The notes: generated by a model from the sequence alone, not told the origin. A stretch of DNA of 7,946 nt from Erysipelothrix rhusiopathiae (GCA_902797585.1 CADBTK010000229.1:1-7946); one strand, 5' to 3'. Shown: positions 1 through 6,957, numbered from the stretch's first letter. Made by a program: numbers and translations.

Positions 1-124
1 CTTTAGCCTCTTTTGCTTCTTTTACATACCCCATTACTGAAGGAATTGCTATTGCTGCTAGAATAGCTAAAATAACGAGAACAACAATAATTTCTACTAA
101 TGTAAATCCTTTTTTATTTTTCAT
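1..124 (-). CDS. Type IV prepilin-like protein, N-terminal part (cut by window edge)
   Basis: Reading the minus strand from the ATG at 124-122 gives 41 residues with no stop before the window edge. They begin MKNKKGFTLVEII, followed by a hydrophobic run to about residue 28 and then IPSVMGYVKEAKEAK. This is the classic class III signal of type IV pilins and pseudopilins: a short basic leader (residues 1-6), the prepilin peptidase site G6/F7, and Glu at position +5 of the mature protein (E11). After it comes the transmembrane/assembly helix. Such proteins are cleaved and N-methylated by a PilD/ComC-type peptidase and then built into a pilus or competence pseudopilus. A GGAAAGG ribosome binding site lies at 132-138, seven bases before the ATG. 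The C-terminal globular domain is outside the window, so a major pilin cannot be told from a ComGC-like or other pseudopilin. The class assignment is firm; the exact role is not. Confidence 0.85.
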   Translation of the reverse strand, partial: MKNKKGFTLVEIIVVLVILAILAAIAIPSVMGYVKEAKEAK

Positions 125-151
125 GCTTTTACCTTTCCGTTTCTTATTGTC

Positions 152-180
152 ATTCTATAAAATATATGAAAAAAAGTAAA
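152..180 (-). promoter_or_regulatory. Probable promoter of the prepilin-like gene
   Basis: On the minus strand TTTACT (175-180) and TAGAAT (152-157) are separated by exactly 17 bases. They match the sigma-A hexamers at four and five of six positions. Transcription would start near 145, about 20 bases before the start codon and just ahead of the GGAAAGG site. The -35 box overlaps the descending arm and U-tract of the typA terminator. The match is by eye only, in AT-rich DNA. Confidence 0.45.
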
Positions 181-199
181 TAAGTTTTACCTTATTTAC
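168..199 (-). terminator. Rho-independent terminator of typA
   Basis: On the minus strand GTAAATAAG (199-191) pairs perfectly with CTTATTTAC (184-176) across a six-base loop, followed by seven T (175-169). The stem is AT-rich, hence weaker than a GC-rich hairpin, but its perfect 9-bp pairing and the T run in the right orientation support termination. The typA stop codon TAA (194-192) lies inside the ascending arm. Confidence 0.7.
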
Positions 200-2012
200 C
201 TTTTCTATATTGTTGTTTTCTTTCTAATTCTGTTAAGTAACGTTTTCTTAAACGAATATGTTCTGGTGTTACTTCTACCAATTCATCATCATTGATCCAT
301 TCTAATGCTTCTTCTAGAGAGAAGATGATTGGTGGGGTTAATAACATGGCTTCATCACGACCACTGGAACGAATAGCTGTTAATTTCTTATTCTTTAATG
401 GGTTGACTTCCATATCGATATTCTTATTAGAAACACCTACAATCATTCCTTCATATACTTCTGTTTGTGGTCCAATGAATAAAGATCCTCTTTCTTGTAA
501 GTTCCACAATGCATAAGTCATTGCTGTACCAGTTTCGGTAGAAATCATGGCTCCTTGCATACGTTGTTCAATTTCACCTTTATATGGTTCATAACCAACG
601 ATTTTACGAATCAGTGTACCTTCACCATGGGTTTCATTAATAAATTGAGATCTGAAACCCAATAATCCACGAGTAGGAACAGTGTAGGTGATTTTAACGT
701 ATCCATTTTCTTCGTTTAAATCTTCCATAACTCCTTTACGTAAATTCAATTGATTGATAATAGTTCCTTGGTATTGTTCTGGTGCTAAACAAATGACTTG
801 TTCTACTGGTTCTACTTTTTGACCATTTTCATCTCTATGTAAAATAACTTCTGGTTTGGATACCGCAAGTTCATATCCTTCACGGCGCATATTTTCAATC
901 AGAATAGAAATATGTAATTCACCACGTCCACTGACTTTAAAACAATCCGCACTATCGGTAGGTTCTACTTTTAAACCAACATTGACTTCTAACTCTTTTT
1001 CTAATCGTTCTTTAATATTACGACTCGTAACAAATTTACCGCTTTGTCCAGCAAAAGGAGAAGAGTTAACGTGGAAGTTCATAGATAAAGTAGGTTCTTC
1101 GATTTCGATACTTTCCAATGGCTCAATGGCATCTTCTGGACAAATGGTATCTCCAATAGAGATATCACTAATTCCAGCAATGACTACAATATCTCCACTT
1201 TGTGCTTGATTAACAGGTGTTCTAGATAATCCTTTGTATACAAAGAGGTTTGAGATATTGGCTTTTTTCTGAGTTCCATCTTGGTTACAACAAACATAAT
1301 TCTTTCCTTGTTCAATCACTCCACGATACACTCGACCAATACCTAATCGCCCAATGTAATCATCATAAGCTAAAGCCGATACTTGCATCTGTAATGGTTG
1401 ATCATCTTGGTCTGGATATACATCACAATGTTTTAAGATAGTATCAAATAAAGGTTGGATAGAATCGGAAGGTTGGTCTAGTTCATATTGAACAATTCCA
1501 TCACGAGCTGTTCCATATAAAATAGGGAAGTCTAATTGCTCATCATTCGCATTTAAGTCTAAGAATAATTCGTATACTTCATCCACAACTTCTTGAGCTC
1601 GTTGATCTTTTTTATCAATCTTATTAATTAATAGGATAGGTTTTAATCCAATTTCTAAAGCTTTATTTAAAACGAAACGCGTTTGAGGCATAGGACCTTC
1701 ACTGGCATCAACTAATAAGATAACTGTATCTACAGTACGGATAATACGTTCTACTTCACTTGAAAAATCAGCATGTCCTGGAGTATCCACAATATTAATT
1801 TTGACTCCTTTATGGATGACAGAACAGTTTTTTGAATAGATTGTAATTCCACGTTCTCTTTCCAAATCGTTGGAATCCATAATACAATCGACAACTTCTT
1901 CGTTATCTCTAAATACATCGCTTTGACGTAAGAAGGCATCTACCAAAGTAGATTTACCAGCATCAACGTGGGCGATGACGGCTATATTTAAAATCGGTTC
2001 ATGATTACTCAT
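192..2012 (-). CDS. typA: Ribosome-associated translational GTPase TypA/BipA
   Basis: This is a complete 606-residue member of the TypA/BipA family, which is usually about 605-615 residues long. BipA is an EF-G-like GTPase that binds the 70S ribosome and helps 50S subunit assembly, especially in cold or stress. The GTPase domain (about 1-200) shows a P-loop AHVDAGKST (14-22), switch I RERGIT (52-57), DTPGH (76-80) and NKID (130-133). An EF-Tu-like beta-barrel follows (about 205-290, with [12 protein letters not shown]). Next come two EF-G-like alpha/beta domains (about 300-385 and 395-480) and the BipA-specific C-terminal domain, which ends in a basic tail ([17 protein letters not shown]). 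The P-loop has Ala18 and Ser21 where the commonly cited BipA motif is DHGKTT. The start is set by an AAAGGAG site (2023-2029) ten bases upstream. It is monocistronic by its own promoter and terminator. Identification is secure. Confidence 0.97.
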   Translation of the reverse strand: MSNHEPILNIAVIAHVDAGKSTLVDAFLRQSDVFRDNEEVVDCIMDSNDLERERGITIYSKNCSVIHKGVKINIVDTPGHADFSSEVERIIRTVDTVILLVDASEGPMPQTRFVLNKALEIGLKPILLINKIDKKDQRAQEVVDEVYELFLDLNANDEQLDFPILYGTARDGIVQYELDQPSDSIQPLFDTILKHCDVYPDQDDQPLQMQVSALAYDDYIGRLGIGRVYRGVIEQGKNYVCCNQDGTQKKANISNLFVYKGLSRTPVNQAQSGDIVVIAGISDISIGDTICPEDAIEPLESIEIEEPTLSMNFHVNSSPFAGQSGKFVTSRNIKERLEKELEVNVGLKVEPTDSADCFKVSGRGELHISILIENMRREGYELAVSKPEVILHRDENGQKVEPVEQVICLAPEQYQGTIINQLNLRKGVMEDLNEENGYVKITYTVPTRGLLGFRSQFINETHGEGTLIRKIVGYEPYKGEIEQRMQGAMISTETGTAMTYALWNLQERGSLFIGPQTEVYEGMIVGVSNKNIDMEVNPLKNKKLTAIRSSGRDEAMLLTPPIIFSLEEALEWINDDELVEVTPEHIRLRKRYLTELERKQQYRKGK

Positions 2013-2044
2013 ACTTATTTATCTCCTTTTTAAAACTAAAGAAT

Positions 2045-2073
2045 ATTATAGAATGGAAGTCTTTAAAAGACAA
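2045..2073 (-). promoter_or_regulatory. Promoter of typA
   Basis: On the minus strand TTGTCT (2068-2073) and a perfect TATAAT (2045-2050) are separated by 17 bases, a good sigma-A promoter. The predicted start near 2038 leaves a short leader with the AAAGGAG ribosome binding site at 2023-2029. The -35 box lies only nine bases from the -35 box of the divergent esterase promoter. Confidence 0.65.
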
Positions 2074-2082
2074 TGGAATATC

Positions 2083-2112
2083 TTTACAATATAAAGATTA
2101 ATGTGAGATACT
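2083..2112 (+). promoter_or_regulatory. Possible extended -10 promoter of the esterase gene
   Basis: TTTACA (2083-2088) is followed after 18 bases by GATACT (2107-2112), preceded by TG at 2104-2105 one base before the hexamer, which gives an extended -10. The start would be near 2119, leaving a leader of about 40 bases. A competing weak candidate is TATACA at 2125-2130, which lacks a good -35. Confidence 0.4.
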
Positions 2113-2158
2113 TTAATAAGAAAATATACATAGGGGATACTACGAAAGGGGTAGTAAT

Positions 2159-2899
2159 ATGCAAGAACAATATTTCAAAGAATATTCAAAAATTCTTGGA
2201 CGTGACATGGAATATAAAATTTATGGGCATGCAGGAAAACTATGTCTTGTGATGCCAACACAAAATAATCATTTTCATGAATGGGAATATCGGGGGATGT
2301 ACCAACAAGTTCAAGATTATATTGAAGCAGGACGCGTTCGTTTTTTAGCTGTTGATGGAATTGACCAAGAAACTTGGTCCAACACATATGGAAATCCATT
2401 AGAAAGAATTGAACTTCATGAAAAATGGATGCAATATATCATTCAAGAATGTTTGCCAGCAGCAAAAAAACACATTGATTATAAAGGGAAAGTCATTGCC
2501 TTAGGCGCAAGTTTAGGAGCTACCCATGCGGCTAATATCTTCTTCCGCTTTCCAGATGAGTTTTCTGGAGTATTAGGTATGTCTGGAATTTATGATGTGG
2601 ATGAATATTATGGGGGATTACATAATGATCTAACATATATTAATAATCCAATGGCTTATTTATCTGGAATGCCTTTAGATCATGAATATATTGAAAAATA
2701 TAATCAAACGCAAATTATATTTGTATGTGGTCAAGGGGCTTGGGAAGATGTATGTAAAGAACAATTAAATCGTTTACGAAATGTCTTATACCAAAAACGC
2801 ATCAATGCTTGGATTGATTTCTGGGGTCATGATGTTAACCATGACTGGCCATGGTGGCAAAAAGAATTGCGTTATTTTGTTGATCAAATGGTTCTATAA
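2159..2899 (+). CDS. Alpha/beta-hydrolase of the putative esterase family
   Basis: This complete 246-residue protein has the alpha/beta-hydrolase nucleophile elbow GASLG at 116-120, with Ser118 as the likely nucleophile. It sits after a hydrophobic strand (KVIALG) and before a helix (THAANIFFRFPDEF). The end carries GHDVNHDWPWWQKEL (223-237); His228 or His224 is the likely catalytic His. An acidic residue near GQGAWEDV (191-198), Glu196 or Asp197, is a candidate third member of the triad. The pattern (strand-GxSxG, SGIYD, C-terminal HDWPWW) resembles the small esterase/lipase-superfamily proteins related to esterase D (COG4947-like). There is no signal peptide or membrane segment, so it is probably cytoplasmic. 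The natural substrate cannot be read from the sequence. An AAAGGGG site (2145-2151) lies seven bases before the ATG. It stands alone between its own promoter and terminator and has no evident link to the neighbours. Confidence 0.85.
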   Translation: MQEQYFKEYSKILGRDMEYKIYGHAGKLCLVMPTQNNHFHEWEYRGMYQQVQDYIEAGRVRFLAVDGIDQETWSNTYGNPLERIELHEKWMQYIIQECLPAAKKHIDYKGKVIALGASLGATHAANIFFRFPDEFSGVLGMSGIYDVDEYYGGLHNDLTYINNPMAYLSGMPLDHEYIEKYNQTQIIFVCGQGAWEDVCKEQLNRLRNVLYQKRINAWIDFWGHDVNHDWPWWQKELRYFVDQMVL

Positions 2900-2929
2900 T
2901 GCGATACACTTGTGTCGCATTTTTCTTTT
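2899..2929 (+). terminator. Rho-independent terminator of the esterase gene
   Basis: ATGCGATAC (2899-2907) pairs with GTGTCGCAT (2912-2920), with one G-T wobble and a four-base loop. The run TTTTTCTTTT follows. The hairpin begins at the last base of the stop codon. It faces the terminator of the convergent Nfu gene, with only a few bases between them. Confidence 0.85.
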
Positions 2930-2935
2930 ACAAAT

Positions 2936-2960
2936 AAAAAAAGTTGTGATCTCACAACTT
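2936..2960 (-). terminator. Rho-independent terminator of the Nfu-type gene
   Basis: AAGTTGTGA (2941-2949) and TCACAACTT (2952-2960) form a perfect 9-bp inverted repeat. On the minus strand the stem is followed by TTTTTTT (2942-2936, the first two bases also in the stem). It starts one base after the gene's TAG stop codon. Confidence 0.8.
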
Positions 2961-2961
2961 T

Positions 2962-3213
2962 CTAAACTAACATTACATCTTTTACACCAGGTACTTCATC
3001 TAAGATTAAAGCACGAATTCCTGTTGTAAAGTCTTCGACAGCCATATAACAATGAGCACAAGCTCCTTGGAAGGCAACATAGACAACGGCATTTTCATCG
3101 ATTCCAATTAAGGCAATATCTCCACCATCTTGTTGAATATATGGGCGAATTTTATCTAGACATTTTTGGACATCTTCACGGGTTGGGAAGACTTCTTCAT
3201 TGATTTCACTCAT
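2962..3213 (-). CDS. Stand-alone NifU C-terminal (Nfu-type) Fe-S scaffold protein
   Basis: The 83-residue product is a single NifU C-terminal domain, the family that binds a labile [4Fe-4S] cluster, usually between two subunits, and passes it to apo-proteins. Family features seen are IRPYIQQDGGDIALIGI (22-38), with the GGD turn, and a CxxC motif C52-A-H-C55 in a GACAHC context. It ends IRALILDEVPGVKDVMLV, like the usual LxxxVPxVxxV end. The bases after CxxC encode YMAVEDFTTG rather than the more usual PSSxxTLKxG. No N-terminal IscU-like or A-type domain is attached, as in other short Firmicute Nfu proteins. The ATG has an AAAGGAG site (3221-3227) seven bases upstream. The gene is transcribed away from nifJ, whose product needs three [4Fe-4S] clusters; a supply role for PFOR is plausible but inferred. 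The stop codon is TAG. Confidence 0.88.
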   Translation of the reverse strand: MSEINEEVFPTREDVQKCLDKIRPYIQQDGGDIALIGIDENAVVYVAFQGACAHCYMAVEDFTTGIRALILDEVPGVKDVMLV

Positions 3214-3238
3214 GTCAATTCTCCTTTAAATCGTAGTT

Positions 3239-3267
3239 ATTATATCACAATCCTTTTTATTTGGCCT
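3239..3267 (-). promoter_or_regulatory. Promoter of the Nfu-type gene
   Basis: On the minus strand a perfect TATAAT (3239-3244) is preceded by TGA (3247-3245), giving an extended -10 element TGATATAAT. The -35 position (3262-3267, AGGCCA) matches the consensus poorly, as is common when the extended -10 carries recognition. The start would be near 3232, five bases before the ribosome binding site, so the leader is very short. Confidence 0.55.
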
Positions 3268-3331
3268 TTTTAACGATTGGAAAAGTTATTAAATCCTTAC
3301 CAAAGTATTAAAAAAACTCCTTTTAAAATAA

Positions 3332-3349
3332 AATGTAAACGTTTATAAT
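3332..3349 (+). promoter_or_regulatory. cre-like operator overlapping the -10 box of nifJ
   Basis: The 18 bases AATGTAAACGTTTATAAT match the catabolite-responsive element consensus WWTGNAARCGNWWWCAWW at every position except one (T instead of C at 3346). They contain the perfect palindrome TAAACGTTTA (3336-3345). The right half includes the -10 hexamer TATAAT (3344-3349). In Bacillota, CcpA bound across a -10 box normally represses. The match is seen directly; CcpA binding is inferred. Confidence 0.5.
3344..3349 (+). promoter_or_regulatory. -10 box of the nifJ promoter
   Basis: A perfect TATAAT lies 45 bases before the nifJ start codon. The -35 position at 17 bases (3321-3326, TTTTAA) is weak, but the upstream DNA (3303-3333) is very A/T-rich and could act as an UP-like element. 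The predicted start is near 3356. Confidence 0.55.
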
Positions 3350-3375
3350 AATCATGGTGTATAACCGAGTTTTTT

Positions 3376-3390
3376 AAGGAGGAAAAAAGG
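3376..3390 (+). promoter_or_regulatory. Tandem ribosome binding site of nifJ
   Basis: A full AAGGAGG (3376-3382) lies 12 bases before the ATG, slightly far. A second AAAGG (3386-3390) lies four bases before it. There is no alternative in-frame ATG upstream, and the encoded MAKKFMSMDGNTAAAHNAYA is a normal PFOR N-terminus, so the start at 3395 is well supported. Confidence 0.7.
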
Positions 3391-3394
3391 AAAT

Positions 3395-6300
3395 ATGGCA
3401 AAAAAATTTATGTCCATGGACGGTAACACAGCTGCCGCACATAATGCGTATGCTCTTACCGAAATGAGTTGTATTTACCCAATCACTCCATCTTCTCCAA
3501 TGGCGGAAGTAATGGATGTATGGGCAAGCCAAAACCAAAAAAACATGTTTGGTGAAGTTGTAAAAATTGCTGAATTGCAATCCGAAGCAGGTGCTGCTGG
3601 GGCAGTTCACGGTGCCATCCAAGGTGGTACTTTAGCAACTACTTTTACAGCCAGCCAAGGTTTATTGTTAATGATCCCAAACATTTACAAATGGGTTGGG
3701 GAAAACATGCCAGCTGTTGTTCACGTAGCGGCTCGTTCAATCGCTTCTCGTTCTTTGAACATCTTTGGTGATCACGAAGACGTTTACGCAACACGTCAAA
3801 CTGGTATCTGTATGTTGTCAAGTCACTCTGTGCAAGAATCAATGGATTTAGCAGGGGTTGCTCACTTGGCAGCGATTAAATGTCATGTACCATTCATGCA
3901 CTTCTTTGATGGATTCCGTACAAGTCACGAAGTTCACAAAGTAGAAGTGTTTGACACTGAAAACTACAAAGACTTAATCGACTACGAAGCATTAGAAGAA
4001 TACCGTAAACGTGCAATGGGACCTCACACTAACCCAGTTAGCCGTGGTGCCAACGAAAACGATGACATCTTCTTCCAAGGTGTTGAAGCACGTAATGCTC
4101 ATTACGATGCAGTTCCTGATGTAGTTGCTGATTACATGAAAAAAATTAGTGACATTACAGGACGTCACTATGCACCATTTACTTACTATGGGGCAGATGA
4201 TGCTGAACGCGTAATCGTAGTTATGGGATCTGCAAGTGAATGTACACAAATGGTTATTGATGACTTAGTAGCTAAAGGTGAAAAAGTCGGAATGATCAAA
4301 GTACACTTGTACCGTCCATTCTCTGTTAAATACTTTACAGATGTATTGCCTGCAAGCGTTAAACGTATTGCGGTATTAGACCGTACAAAAGAAACTGGAT
4401 CTGTTGGAGAACCATTATACTTAGATGTATTGGCTGCTTTGAACGGAAAAGGAATCGAAATCATCGGTGGACGTTATGGTCTAGGATCTCACGATACACA
4501 ACCAAAACACATTAAAGCCGTTTACGATTACTTAAAAGAAGACGAAATCAAAACAAACTTCACAATTGGAATTGAAGATGACGTAACAAACTTGTCATTG
4601 CCAGTTGACGAAGACTACGCAGTAGAAGACGATGCAACTGCATGTTTATTCTGGGGTCTTGGAAGTGATGGAACTGTTGGTGCCAACAAAAACACCATCA
4701 AAATCATCGGAGACAACACTGACCAATATGCACAAGGTTACTTTGCGTATGACTCTAAAAAAGCCGGTGGGGTTACTCGTTCTCACTTACGCTTTGGTAA
4801 GAGCCCAATTCATGCAACTTACTACGTAAATAATGCCGACTTTATTTCCGTATCCTTAGATACATACATGTTTAAATACGATGTAGCTCGTGGTTTAAAA
4901 GAAGGTGGAACATTCTTGTTGAACACAACATTTGATAAAGATCAAATCGTTGAACAAATGCCAAACCGCTTAAAAGCACGTTTAGCTCAACAAAATGCTA
5001 AATTCTACATCATTAATGCAACTAAGATTGCTCAAGAAATTGGTATGGGACGTCGTACTAATACAATCTTGCAATCCGCATTCTTCGCATTGAACGAACA
5101 AATCATGCCATTAGAAACTTCTATTGACTTGATGAAACAATTTGCGAAAAAATCTTACGGTAAAAAAGGAGACGAAATCGTTGAATTGAACTACCGTGCA
5201 ATCGATGCTGGTAAAGACGGATTGGTTGAAGTAACTGTTGATCCAGCATGGGCTGAATTACCATTTGGAAACTTACGTGAAGAAACTGGAGATTCTTACT
5301 GGGATGAATACGCTGGACGTATTAACGCCTTGGAAGGATATGACATGCCAGTTAGTGCCTTCACTAAAAATGGTGTACTAGATGGTACTATGAAAAATGA
5401 AATCTCATTCTACGAAAAACGTGCAATTGCCGTTAACGTACCTGAATGGGATGCAGAAAACTGTATTCAATGTGGTATCTGTTCATTCGTTTGTCCACAC
5501 GCAACAATTCGTACATTTGCGTTGACAGAAGAAGAAGTGAAAAATGCACCACAAGAATTTGAAACAATCGATGCTATTGGTGTAAAAGAACCAATGAAAT
5601 TCCGTGTACAAGTTTCTCCTAGCAACTGTGTTGGTTGTGGACTTTGTGTAAGCGAATGTCCTGGAAAACAAGGAAACAAAGCGTTGAAGATGGTAGACAT
5701 CCACTCTAAATTGAGTGAAGACGCATTGGCTGACTACTTGTACAAAGAAACTGAATACAAAACAGACTTGTTCCCTAAAAACACAATTAAGGGATCTCAA
5801 TTCCAAATGCCTTACTTCGAAGTAAGTGGATCTTGTCCAGGTTGTGGGGAAACTCCTTACTACCGTTTGGCATCTCAATTGTTCGGTAAAGACATGATGA
5901 TTGCCAACGCAACTGGATGTTCTTCTATTTACTGTGGAGCGAACCCTTCAACTCCATTCGTTGTTGACCAAGATGGAGAAGGTATTTCTTGGGCTAACTC
6001 ATTATTCGAAGACAACGCTGAATTCGGATATGGTATGGCTTTAGCTCAAAACTACAAAATGGCTCGTATTTACCGCATTATGGAAGACAACATGGATTCT
6101 GTAAGTGCAGAATTGAAAGACTTGTTTGCTAAATACTTAGATGCAAAACAAGACCGTGATACACAACGTGAATTACAACCACAAATTAAAGAATTAGCTG
6201 CTAAAGAAGCTAACGAAGAAGTACAATCTTTAGCGGACGAAGACTTAGTTGAACGTTCTGTATGGATCATTGGTGGAGACGGATGGTCTTACGATATCGG

Positions 6301-6901
6301 ATACGGTGGGGTTGACCACGTATTAGCTAACGATGTAAATGTAAACATCTTAGTATTGGATACAGAAGTTTACTCTAACACTGGTGGACAATCTTCTAAA
6401 TCTAGTCAACGTGCTTCTATTGCGAAGTTCGCTGCTGGTGGTAAAACTACTTCTAAGAAAGACTTAGGACAAATTGCTATGACTTATGGTCATGTATATG
6501 TAGCAAGCGTATGTATGGGTGCTAACAAAATGCAAACATTGAAAGCATTCCAAGAAGCAGAAAGCTACAACGGACCATCTTTGATTATCGCTTATGCACC
6601 ATGTGCTGAACACGGTATCAAAGGAGGATTATCTAACCACCAACAAGTACAACGTGACGCCGTTGAATGTGGATATGTTGACTTGTACCGTTACGACCCA
6701 CGTGCCGAACAACACTTAATAATCGACTCTAAAGAGCCAGATTACTCTAAGATGGAAGCGTTCATGTTACGTGAAACTCGTTACGCTCAATTAGCGAAAC
6801 TAAAAGGTGAAGAAGGAGCGAAAGCATTATTCGAAGCTCAAAAAGCCGATGCAATGCGTCGTCGTCACCGTTTAGAATCTCTTGCGAAAGAAGGAGAATA
6901 A
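3395..6901 (+). CDS. nifJ: Pyruvate:ferredoxin (flavodoxin) oxidoreductase, single-chain
   Basis: The 1168-residue enzyme oxidises pyruvate with CoA to acetyl-CoA and CO2, reducing ferredoxin or flavodoxin; it is the main anaerobic link from glycolysis to acetyl-CoA. Domains in order: pyrimidine-binding N-terminal domain (about 14-245) with YPITPSSPMAE, Thr31, Glu64 and Arg114; domain II (about 265-370); gamma domain (about 418-605); EKR linker (E674-K675-R676); and a two-cluster ferredoxin domain. Its cluster ligands are C690/693/696/700 and C745/748/751/755. The thiamine-diphosphate domain follows, with GDG (961-963) and DTEVYSNTGGQ (989-999). The proximal cluster ligands are probably C814, C817, C842 and C1070. 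All residues expected for catalysis and for three [4Fe-4S] clusters are present. It ends at EGE without the extra C-terminal domain that shields the Desulfovibrio africanus enzyme from oxygen. Codon use is strongly biased compared with its neighbours. A cre-like site covers its promoter. Identification is secure. Confidence 0.98.
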   Translation: MAKKFMSMDGNTAAAHNAYALTEMSCIYPITPSSPMAEVMDVWASQNQKNMFGEVVKIAELQSEAGAAGAVHGAIQGGTLATTFTASQGLLLMIPNIYKWVGENMPAVVHVAARSIASRSLNIFGDHEDVYATRQTGICMLSSHSVQESMDLAGVAHLAAIKCHVPFMHFFDGFRTSHEVHKVEVFDTENYKDLIDYEALEEYRKRAMGPHTNPVSRGANENDDIFFQGVEARNAHYDAVPDVVADYMKKISDITGRHYAPFTYYGADDAERVIVVMGSASECTQMVIDDLVAKGEKVGMIKVHLYRPFSVKYFTDVLPASVKRIAVLDRTKETGSVGEPLYLDVLAALNGKGIEIIGGRYGLGSHDTQPKHIKAVYDYLKEDEIKTNFTIGIEDDVTNLSLPVDEDYAVEDDATACLFWGLGSDGTVGANKNTIKIIGDNTDQYAQGYFAYDSKKAGGVTRSHLRFGKSPIHATYYVNNADFISVSLDTYMFKYDVARGLKEGGTFLLNTTFDKDQIVEQMPNRLKARLAQQNAKFYIINATKIAQEIGMGRRTNTILQSAFFALNEQIMPLETSIDLMKQFAKKSYGKKGDEIVELNYRAIDAGKDGLVEVTVDPAWAELPFGNLREETGDSYWDEYAGRINALEGYDMPVSAFTKNGVLDGTMKNEISFYEKRAIAVNVPEWDAENCIQCGICSFVCPHATIRTFALTEEEVKNAPQEFETIDAIGVKEPMKFRVQVSPSNCVGCGLCVSECPGKQGNKALKMVDIHSKLSEDALADYLYKETEYKTDLFPKNTIKGSQFQMPYFEVSGSCPGCGETPYYRLASQLFGKDMMIANATGCSSIYCGANPSTPFVVDQDGEGISWANSLFEDNAEFGYGMALAQNYKMARIYRIMEDNMDSVSAELKDLFAKYLDAKQDRDTQRELQPQIKELAAKEANEEVQSLADEDLVERSVWIIGGDGWSYDIGYGGVDHVLANDVNVNILVLDTEVYSNTGGQSSKSSQRASIAKFAAGGKTTSKKDLGQIAMTYGHVYVASVCMGANKMQTLKAFQEAESYNGPSLIIAYAPCAEHGIKGGLSNHQQVQRDAVECGYVDLYRYDPRAEQHLIIDSKEPDYSKMEAFMLRETRYAQLAKLKGEEGAKALFEAQKADAMRRRHRLESLAKEGE

Positions 6902-6910
6902 GAAAAGATG

Positions 6911-6940
6911 AAGGAGTTCAACTGAACTCCTTTCTTTTTT
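6911..6940 (+). terminator. Rho-independent terminator of nifJ
   Basis: AAGGAGTTC (6911-6919) pairs with GAACTCCTT (6924-6932) around a four-base loop, and the run TTTCTTTTTT follows, partly overlapping the stem. It lies nine bases after the nifJ stop codon and only 17 bases before the next start codon. The HAD gene is therefore either read through at low level or has a promoter I did not find. Confidence 0.85.
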
Positions 6941-6957
6941 AGAAAGAAGGAAATGTT

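Noticed and set aside
856..1209. Open frame of 117 codons on the plus strand inside typA
   Set aside because: It lies entirely antisense to the conserved typA coding sequence, has no convincing ribosome binding site and encodes no recognisable domain.
2895..2900. TATAAT at the end of the esterase gene on the plus strand
   Set aside because: It spans the stop codon and is followed at once by a terminator and then by a gene on the opposite strand, so a promoter here would serve nothing. AT-rich chance is the simpler explanation.
3311..3375. Distant inverted repeat AAAAAACTC (3311-3319) / GAGTTTTTT (3367-3375) around the nifJ promoter
   Set aside because: The arms are mostly A/T runs and span the promoter itself; only three G/C pairs support it. 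No riboswitch-like leader fits, since the predicted nifJ leader is about 40 bases.
2013..3394. A multi-gene defence or other novel system around the esterase and Nfu genes
   Set aside because: The genes point in different directions, each has its own promoter and terminator, and all products fall in common housekeeping families.
5483..5878. Open frame of 131 codons on the minus strand inside nifJ
   Set aside because: It is antisense to the ferredoxin-like and proximal-cluster regions of PFOR; its Cys/Phe-rich translation is a by-product of the biased nifJ codons.
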